A DNA stretch of 8,734 nt from NCBI GenBank assembly GCA_963204845.1, contig CAUJIL010000169.1, positions 1-8,734 of the forward strand, given 5' to 3'. Made by a program: the position numbers and the translations under genes. This DNA is from Pseudomonadota bacterium. Its GTDB lineage: Bacteria > Pseudomonadota > Gammaproteobacteria > Pseudomonadales > UBA5518. The notes below the pieces were generated by a model. The model was given only the letters and a program-made list of their open reading frames with translations. It did not search any database and was not told the origin of the DNA. Below, in pieces: positions 1 through 8,734 of this stretch. How positions within the stretch are numbered: position 1 is the first letter of the stretch; each line of letters opens with the position of its first letter.

Positions 1-4179
<4,179 letters not shown>

Positions 4180-4374
4180 GTGGGCTTCCGTGTGTGCTGC
4201 AGGGTGAGGGGAAGGCGGCGAGCGCCGGCCGGAATCTTCGCCGACCGCGGTGCCGTGGCGCAACGCCGCCCCCGGCGCTTGATGCCGGTCAACGAAAACG
4301 CGGGTCGCACTTCAATTGCGCGTGGGCGGCGGCTAACGTGACGCCCTCTCTCGTGAACGCGGGAACGCACAGCG
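4180..4374. promoter_or_regulatory. Divergent intergenic region between uvrA and the COG2403 gene
   Basis: 195 bp separate two divergent starts, so promoters for both genes should lie here. A very weak sigma70-like pair on the plus strand is TTCAAT at 4311-4316 and TAACGT at 4334-4339 with a 17-bp spacer, but each hexamer matches consensus at only 3 of 6 positions. I see no SOS (LexA) box of the CTGT-N8-ACAG type and no convincing terminator or small gene. Confidence 0.45.
4185..4189 (-). promoter_or_regulatory. Ribosome binding site of the tandem uvrA gene
   Basis: GGAAG on the minus strand lies 5 nt upstream of the GTG at 4179. It supports that GTG as the start; no other ATG or GTG candidate in this frame lies between it and the upstream stop at 4288-4290. 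Confidence 0.6.
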
Positions 4375-5709
4375 ATGAACAGGCACCGGCGCAGGGTCGT
4401 GATCATGGGTGCCGCCGGACGCGATTTCCACAATTTCCTGCAGGTCTTTCGCGACGATCGCACCATCGAGGTGATCGCCTTCACGGCCACCCAGATTCCC
4501 GGCATCGCCGCCCGCCGTTTTCCGGCCACGCTGGCCGGGGTGCTCTATCCGACCGGCATCCCGATCGTCGACGAGCAGTTCCTGGAGGAACTGGTGCGCC
4601 AGCAGCACGTCGACGAGGTGGTGTTCTCCTACAGCGACATCAGCCATCTCGAGGTGATGCACCGCGCCTCGCGCGTGCTCGCGAGCGGGGCGAGCTTTTC
4701 GCTGCTGGGGCCGTCGCAGACGATGCTGCACTCGCGCCGACCGGTGATCGCGGTATCGGCCGTCCGCACCGGCTGCGGCAAGTCGCAGGTGGCGCGCTGG
4801 CTGGTGCAGCGGCTGGCGGCCGACGGGCTGCGCAGCGCCGTGATCCGCCACCCGATGCCCTACGGGGATCTGGAATCGCAGCGCGTGCAGCGTTTCGCGA
4901 GCCGGCACGACCTCGAACGCGCGCGCTGCACGATCGAGGAGCGCGAAGAGTACGAGCCGCACCTCGAATCCGGGGCGACCGTGTTCGCCGGGGTCGATTA
5001 CGCCGCCGTGCTCGCGCAGGCCGAGCAGGATGCGCAGCTCATCGTCTGGGACGGCGGCAACAACGATTTTCCGTTCGTGCACCCGGACCTGCACATCGTG
5101 CTGGTCGATCCGATGCGCGCCGGCGACGAGACCACCCACCATCCGGGCGAGGCGGTGCTGCGGATGGCCGACGTGGTGCTGATCGCCAAGTCCGACCTGG
5201 TCGAAGCCGCGGTGATCGAGCGGATGGTCGGCACGATCCGCGCCGTCAACACGCACGCGCGGATCCTGCGCGGCGCCTCGCCGGTGACGCTCGATGGCGG
5301 CGCGACGATTGCGGGCCGGCGGGTGCTGGTGATCGAGGACGGCCCCACGCTGACGCACGGCGGCATGGCGCACGGCGCGGGCTGGCGAGCCGCCACCGAT
5401 GCCGGCGCCGGGATCGTCGATCCGCGGCCGTGGGCCGGCCCCGAACTGGCGCGCACCTTCGCCGCGCACCCGCACATCGGCCCGGTGCTGCCGGCGCTCG
5501 GCTACTACCCGGCGCAGATCGAGGCGCTGCGCGCCTGCATCGAGGCCTGTGACGCCGAACTGGTGGTGAGCGGCTCGCCGATCGACCTTGCCGCGTTGCT
5601 GCACGTCGCCAAGCCGGTGCTGCGTGCGCGTTACCGCTACGCCGACGTCGAAAAACCGGGGCTGGCCGGTGTGCTGCGCGAGTTCCTGCGCGAACGCGGC
5701 CTCGCCTGA
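4375..5709 (+). CDS. P-loop NTPase of the cyclic 2,3-diphosphoglycerate synthetase / COG2403 'predicted GTPase' family
   Basis: A complete 444-residue soluble protein. The N-terminal part (about 1-120) starts VVIMGAAGRDFHNF and continues with TATQIPGI, both family hallmarks. The P-loop is AVRTGCGKS at 129-137, followed by RHPMPYGDLE at 158-167 and EEREEYEPH at 188-196. WDGGNNDFPF at 225-234 is the Walker B-like segment. AKSD at 271-274 resembles a G4-type base-specificity motif, and EDGPTLTHGG at 321-330 is a further conserved block. The length matches the methanogen cyclic 2,3-diphosphoglycerate synthetase (about 460 residues), which closes 2,3-bisphosphoglycerate into a cyclic pyrophosphate with ATP. 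For bacterial members the reaction is, to my knowledge, unproven, so the substrate is left open. Carbamate kinase lies immediately downstream on the opposite strand, hinting at acyl-phosphate metabolism (inference). The ATG at 4375 has only a weak GGGAA 9 nt upstream. Met11 (4405) would remove the first beta-strand and is unlikely to be the start. Confidence 0.87.
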   Translation: MNRHRRRVVIMGAAGRDFHNFLQVFRDDRTIEVIAFTATQIPGIAARRFPATLAGVLYPTGIPIVDEQFLEELVRQQHVDEVVFSYSDISHLEVMHRASRVLASGASFSLLGPSQTMLHSRRPVIAVSAVRTGCGKSQVARWLVQRLAADGLRSAVIRHPMPYGDLESQRVQRFASRHDLERARCTIEEREEYEPHLESGATVFAGVDYAAVLAQAEQDAQLIVWDGGNNDFPFVHPDLHIVLVDPMRAGDETTHHPGEAVLRMADVVLIAKSDLVEAAVIERMVGTIRAVNTHARILRGASPVTLDGGATIAGRRVLVIEDGPTLTHGGMAHGAGWRAATDAGAGIVDPRPWAGPELARTFAAHPHIGPVLPALGYYPAQIEALRACIEACDAELVVSGSPIDLAALLHVAKPVLRARYRYADVEKPGLAGVLREFLRERGLA

Positions 5710-5712
5710 TCA
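5707..5712. other. Abutting convergent stop codons (TGATCA)
   Basis: The plus-strand TGA at 5707-5709 is directly followed by the minus-strand TGA (TCA at 5710-5712). The two genes end tail to tail with no spacer and no room for a dedicated terminator, so each transcript must end inside, or read antisense into, the neighbouring gene. Confidence 0.95.
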
Positions 5713-6612
5713 GCGCACCCGCGTGCCGCGCTCCCCGGCGGCCATCGCGACGGCGTCCTCGAGCCGCCCGATCACCGCCGGTCTCGCCGAGCGCGCGACG
5801 AATTCACACGCCGCCTCGACCTTCGGCCCCATCGAGCCGGGCGCGAAGGCGTGCGCACGCAGCGCCGCGGCCGTCACGCTCGCGAACGGGGCGTGGTGCG
5901 GATCGGGCCACTCGGGGTAGACCCCGTCCACATCGGTCAGGAGCAGCAGCAGGTCGGCCTCCAGCCCCGCGGCGATGAGCGCGCTGGCGCGGTCCTTGTC
6001 GATCACCGCCTCGACGCCGGCGAGCGCGCCCGCCGCGTCGCGCAGTACCGGTATCCCGCCGCCGCCGGCGCAGATCACGGTGACCCCGGCGTCGAGCAGC
6101 AGCTCGATCACGTCGAGCCCGAGCACCCCGAGCGGCCTGGGCGAGGCGACCACGCGGCGCCAGTGGTGCCCGTCCGCTGCCACCGTCCACCCCTGGGCCG
6201 CCGCGAGCTTGCGCGCCTGCTCGCGCGAGTAGACCGGGCCGATCGGTTTGTCCGGACGCAGGAACGCCGGATCGTGTGCGTCCACCTCGATCATGGTGAG
6301 CATCGCCGCCACGCGCACCCGCGGCGACGGCAGGCTGCGCAGCTCGCGCTCGATCGCGTAGCCGATCATCCCCTCGGTCTCGGCGCCCAGCACATCGAGC
6401 GCATCGGGGAGCAGGTCCGTGGCGTGCTGCTCGCGCAGCGCGAGGCGGCCGATCTGCGGGCCGTTGCCGTGCGTGATCACGAGCTGGTGCGCACGCGCCA
6501 GCGGCGCAAGCGCGCGCACCGCCAGTGCGACATTGCGCTGCTGCGTGCGCGCGTCGAGCGGCTCGCCACGGCGCGCGAGCGCGTTGCCTCCCAGCGCCGC
6601 CACGATCCGCAT
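5710..6612 (-). CDS. arcC: Carbamate kinase
   Basis: A complete 300-residue amino-acid-kinase-fold enzyme, close to the usual carbamate kinase length of about 310. It interconverts carbamoyl phosphate plus ADP with carbamate plus ATP in the cytoplasm, usually making ATP at the end of arginine-deiminase or related catabolism. Visible motifs are GGNAL at 8-12, THGNGPQIG at 47-55, PIGPVYS at 123-129, CAGGGGIPV at 181-189, VIDKDRASALIA at 203-214, LLTDVDGVY at 224-232 and GSMGPKVEAA at 259-268. The start at 6612 is set by the consensus MRIVAALGGNAL and a perfect AGGAGG 6 nt upstream; the in-frame ATG at 6645 would add 11 non-conserved residues. No arginine deiminase or ornithine carbamoyltransferase gene is in the window, so the pathway cannot be read from context. 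The only neighbours are the convergent COG2403 gene and the divergent lipid-enzyme fusion. Confidence 0.95.
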   Translation of the reverse strand: MRIVAALGGNALARRGEPLDARTQQRNVALAVRALAPLARAHQLVITHGNGPQIGRLALREQHATDLLPDALDVLGAETEGMIGYAIERELRSLPSPRVRVAAMLTMIEVDAHDPAFLRPDKPIGPVYSREQARKLAAAQGWTVAADGHHWRRVVASPRPLGVLGLDVIELLLDAGVTVICAGGGGIPVLRDAAGALAGVEAVIDKDRASALIAAGLEADLLLLLTDVDGVYPEWPDPHHAPFASVTAAALRAHAFAPGSMGPKVEAACEFVARSARPAVIGRLEDAVAMAAGERGTRVR

Positions 6613-6618
6613 GCCTGC

Positions 6619-6624
6619 CCTCCT
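6619..6624 (-). promoter_or_regulatory. Ribosome binding site of carbamate kinase
   Basis: A consensus AGGAGG on the minus strand, 6 nt from the ATG at 6612. It decides the start in favour of 6612 over the upstream in-frame ATG at 6645. Confidence 0.85.
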
Positions 6625-6648
6625 CTTGCCGCATCGCTGCCCCACCGA

Positions 6649-6671
6649 GTGTCACAAAAGCGTCGCGACAC
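6649..6671. promoter_or_regulatory. Imperfect 23-bp palindrome, possible operator
   Basis: The arms GTGTC (6649-6653) and GACAC (6667-6671) are perfectly inverted, and inner positions 6655/6665 and 6657/6663 also pair. The site sits between two divergent genes where a regulator could bind. With arms this short, a chance match in GC-rich DNA is quite possible. Confidence 0.3.
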
Positions 6672-6715
6672 GGCAACGCCGGCTTCATCGAAGGCGCGGA
6701 TCATCGACCAAACGG

Positions 6716-6720
6716 AGGAG
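6716..6720 (+). promoter_or_regulatory. Ribosome binding site of the metallophosphoesterase-acyltransferase fusion gene
   Basis: AGGAG, within GGAGGAG at 6714-6720, lies 7 nt upstream of the ATG at 6728 and supports that start. Confidence 0.8.
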
Positions 6721-6727
6721 GCAGCCC

Positions 6728-8734
6728 ATGATCCGGACCCGCGCACCCTCGCTCACCGCACGCACCGTCTGGGTGTCCGATATCCACCTCGGGTACCGCC
6801 ACTGCAAGGCCGATTACCTGCTCGAATTCCTGGCCGCGATCGACTGCGAAACGATCTACCTGGTCGGTGACGTGCTCGATCTGTGGTCACTGAAAACCCA
6901 GTGGCACTGGCCCGCGCAGCACAGCGCGGTGCTGCGCGCGCTGCTGGAGCGTGCCGAGCGCGGCACACGGGTGGTCTACGTGGCCGGCAACCACGACGAA
7001 CTGGTGCGCGAGTTCGCCGGCAACGCCTTCGGTCGCATCGCGATCGCGCGCCAACTCACGCACACCTGCGCCGACGGCCGCCGCCTGCTGGTCACCCACG
7101 GCGACGAGTTCGAGAGCTGGATCCGCTGCAGCGCGCCGGCGAAATTGCTCGGTTCGGCCTCGTACACGCTGCTGCTGCGCATGAACCGCGTCTACAACGG
7201 GTTCCGCGCCTGGCGCGGCAAGCCGTACTGGTCGCTGGCCGGGTACCTGAAGAACCGCGTCGGCAATGCCCGCCGCGCGATCGAGTCCTTCGAGGACGCC
7301 GCCAGCGACTACGCGCGCGCGCACGGCTTCGACGGCATCGTCTGCGGCCACATCCACCAGCCCTGCGTGCGCGAGCGCGACGGCGTCGTCTATTGCAACG
7401 ACGGGGACTGGATCGAGAACTGCAGCGCACTGGCCGAAGCCGCCGATGGCCGGCTGGAACTGCTGCACTGGCCGCGGCTGCGCGAGCGGCTGCCGCACAC
7501 CGAGGCCGCCAACGAGGCCGCCCGCTGGCCGGACTTCGGCCGTCGCCACCGCTGGTTGCGCACGCCGCTGCTCGCAGTGCTGCGCCTGCTGTTCCACGAG
7601 TCGCGCTTTCGCCAGTTCGCCGAGCAGTATCCGCACCTCGACGGCATGGACTTCGTCGAGAAGGCGCTCGAGTACTTCGACTTCAGCTACACGGTGCGCA
7701 GCGACGAACGCGAGCGCATCCCGGCCACCGGTCCGGTGGTGATCGTCGCCAACCATCCGATCGGTTCGCTGGACGGACTGGCGCTGCTGCGCCTGGTGAG
7801 CGAGGTACGCCCCGACGTGAAGGCGGTGGCCAACGAACTGCTGATGGCGATCGCGCCGCTGCATCCGCTGCTGCTGCCGGTGGACGCGCTGCAGGGCCGC
7901 ACCGCGCGCGATAATCTGCGCCGCATCGAGGCGCACCTCGGCGACGGCGGTGCGCTGGTGATCTTTCCGGCCGGCGAAGTGTCGCGTCTTGGTGCGCGCG
8001 GCGTGCGCGACGGCGCCTGGCGCAGCGGTTTCCTGCGCATGGCACGCCGCGCCAATGCCGACATCGTCCCGGTGTACGTCGACGGCCGCAACTCGGCGTT
8101 CTTCTACGCGGTGTCGCTGCTTGTCAAGCCGCTGTCGACGCTGCTGCTGATCCGCGAGATGTTCCGCCAGGCGCGCAACAGCGTCGGCATCCGCATCGGG
8201 CGCGCGATCCCGCCGGCGTGCCAGCGCGGTTTGGACGCCGACGACACGCGGCTGGCGAAGCGCTTCCGCGGCGAGGTCTACGCACTCGCGAGGCCGCAGG
8301 CGCGCTCGCTGTTCCCGCCCGCGCCGGAGGCGATCGCGCACCCCGAGAACCGCCAGCTGCTGCGCCGCGAACTGCGCGCCGCGACCCCGCTCGGCGAGAC
8401 GCGTGACGGCAAGCGGATCGGACTGTGCCGCGACGCCCGCGGCACCGCGGTGCTGCGCGAGATCGGACGGCTGCGCGAGATCGCGTTCCGGGCCGTAGGC
8501 GAAGGCAGCGGAGCGCGACGCGACATCGACCGTTTCGATCCGCACTACGAGCACATCGTGCTGTGGGACGACCACGACCTGGAGATCGTGGGGGCATACC
8601 GCCTGGTGCATGCCGGGCAGGCGCTGGCGCGCCACGGCCCCGGTGCGCTGTACACGGGCACGCTGTTCGAGTTCGGACCCGCGATGGCCGCGCTGTGGCC
8701 CCAGGCCTGTGAACTGGGGCGCAGCTTCGTGCAG
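6728..8734 (+). CDS. Three-domain fusion: LpxH-like metallophosphoesterase + PlsC-type acyltransferase + OlsB-like N-acyltransferase (OlsF-like), C-terminus beyond the right edge
   Basis: One uninterrupted frame of 669 codons runs to the window end. Residues 1-248 form a calcineurin-type metallophosphoesterase of the UDP-2,3-diacylglucosamine diphosphatase (COG2908) group: SDIHLG at 17-22, GDVLD at 47-51, GNHD at 87-90, THGD at 123-126, GHIHQP at 207-212, and the subgroup hallmark YCNDGDW at 222-228. A linker of only about 25 residues leads to a lysophospholipid-acyltransferase (PlsC) domain at about 273-535, with NHPIGSLDG at 342-350, FPAGEVSR at 413-420 and a hydrophobic stretch at about 458-478 that may touch the membrane. 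From about 540 begins an OlsB/COG3176-type GNAT domain (LREIGRLREIAFR, then DRFD, VGAYRL, ELGRSFV at 662-668), cut by the edge. PlsC plus OlsB in one chain resembles OlsF, the bifunctional ornithine-lipid synthase of Serratia. The phosphoesterase would act on a lipid or nucleotide-lipid pyrophosphate (inference). Expected full length is roughly 800 residues or more. Confidence 0.88.
   Translation, partial: MIRTRAPSLTARTVWVSDIHLGYRHCKADYLLEFLAAIDCETIYLVGDVLDLWSLKTQWHWPAQHSAVLRALLERAERGTRVVYVAGNHDELVREFAGNAFGRIAIARQLTHTCADGRRLLVTHGDEFESWIRCSAPAKLLGSASYTLLLRMNRVYNGFRAWRGKPYWSLAGYLKNRVGNARRAIESFEDAASDYARAHGFDGIVCGHIHQPCVRERDGVVYCNDGDWIENCSALAEAADGRLELLHWPRLRERLPHTEAANEAARWPDFGRRHRWLRTPLLAVLRLLFHESRFRQFAEQYPHLDGMDFVEKALEYFDFSYTVRSDERERIPATGPVVIVANHPIGSLDGLALLRLVSEVRPDVKAVANELLMAIAPLHPLLLPVDALQGRTARDNLRRIEAHLGDGGALVIFPAGEVSRLGARGVRDGAWRSGFLRMARRANADIVPVYVDGRNSAFFYAVSLLVKPLSTLLLIREMFRQARNSVGIRIGRAIPPACQRGLDADDTRLAKRFRGEVYALARPQARSLFPPAPEAIAHPENRQLLRRELRAATPLGETRDGKRIGLCRDARGTAVLREIGRLREIAFRAVGEGSGARRDIDRFDPHYEHIVLWDDHDLEIVGAYRLVHAGQALARHGPGALYTGTLFEFGPAMAALWPQACELGRSFVQ

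Larger units (their letters stand above)
6613..6727. promoter_or_regulatory. Divergent intergenic region between arcC and the lipid-enzyme fusion gene
   Basis: 115 bp hold both ribosome binding sites and must contain at least one promoter for each direction. The middle is less GC-rich than its surroundings (around 6649-6660) and carries an imperfect palindrome at 6649-6671. I could not identify convincing -35/-10 pairs. Confidence 0.5.

Noticed and set aside
4216..4290. GC-rich short inverted repeats between uvrA and the COG2403 gene as a terminator
   Set aside because: The flanking genes are divergent, so no terminator is expected. The repeats are short, lack a T-run and fit chance in GC-rich DNA.
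4194..5604. Long alternative frames on both strands over the COG2403 gene (plus 4194-5552, minus 4333-5604)
   Set aside because: They are shadows of the gene at 4375-5709, which alone carries conserved motifs and family-typical length.
6613..6645. An upstream ATG at 6645 that would extend carbamate kinase by 11 residues
   Set aside because: The extension is not family-like and would include the perfect AGGAGG placed 6 nt before the ATG at 6612.
7470..7660. The possibility that the phosphoesterase and acyltransferase are two adjacent genes, with an internal start near 7646
   Set aside because: The frame is continuous with no stop, there is no strong ribosome binding site at the junction, and the family-typical N-terminal part of the PlsC/OlsB protein already begins upstream of that ATG.
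7751..7777. HX5D spacing (H343 to D349) in the PlsC motif instead of the textbook HX4D, as a sign of a defective acyltransferase
   Set aside because: The HP-x-G-x-LDG form is usual in the COG3176-linked acyltransferase group as I know it, so it is probably a family feature and not damage.
6887..8635. A 582-codon open frame on the minus strand opposite the fusion gene
   Set aside because: Low-complexity composition and no family resemblance. The plus frame contains metallophosphoesterase, PlsC and OlsB-like motifs throughout.

Overview
The window is high-GC DNA (roughly 70% by eye) with dense, strongly GC-biased coding. It most likely comes from a Gram-negative bacterium. A gammaproteobacterium is my best guess, based on a lipid A/ornithine-lipid type enzyme and the general protein style, but the lineage cannot be fixed from this stretch. 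I see no insertion sequences, CRISPR arrays, tRNAs, rRNAs or clear phage genes. Four protein-coding genes fill almost everything, and two of them run off the window edges.

Layout. Positions 1-4179 (minus) hold a giant UvrA-family excinuclease ATPase whose C-terminus lies beyond the left edge. It is a tandem UvrA: a complete first UvrA unit followed in frame by a second one, with three of the expected four ABC modules inside the window. After a 195-bp divergent intergenic region, 4375-5709 (plus) encodes a P-loop protein of the cyclic 2,3-diphosphoglycerate synthetase/COG2403 'predicted GTPase' family. It meets tail to tail, with no bases between the stop codons, a carbamate kinase gene at 5710-6612 (minus). 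A 115-bp divergent intergenic region with two strong Shine-Dalgarno sites follows. From 6728 (plus), an open frame runs to the right edge and fuses three enzyme modules: an LpxH-like metallophosphoesterase, a PlsC-type acyltransferase and an OlsB-like GNAT N-acyltransferase.

How the genes may relate. The P-loop protein and carbamate kinase both plausibly handle acyl- or cyclic-phosphate chemistry, and their adjacency is suggestive, but they are convergent and not an operon. The fusion protein points to membrane lipid synthesis or remodelling (ornithine-lipid type, OlsF-like) with an added lipid-pyrophosphatase-like domain. The tandem UvrA is a DNA-repair protein with no obvious link to the others.

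The two most notable observations are as follows. First, the two halves of the tandem UvrA appear to have lost different accessory domains: unit 1 has an eroded UvrB-binding region, and unit 2 has a collapsed insertion domain. Second, there is an uninterrupted metallophosphoesterase-PlsC-OlsB fusion.
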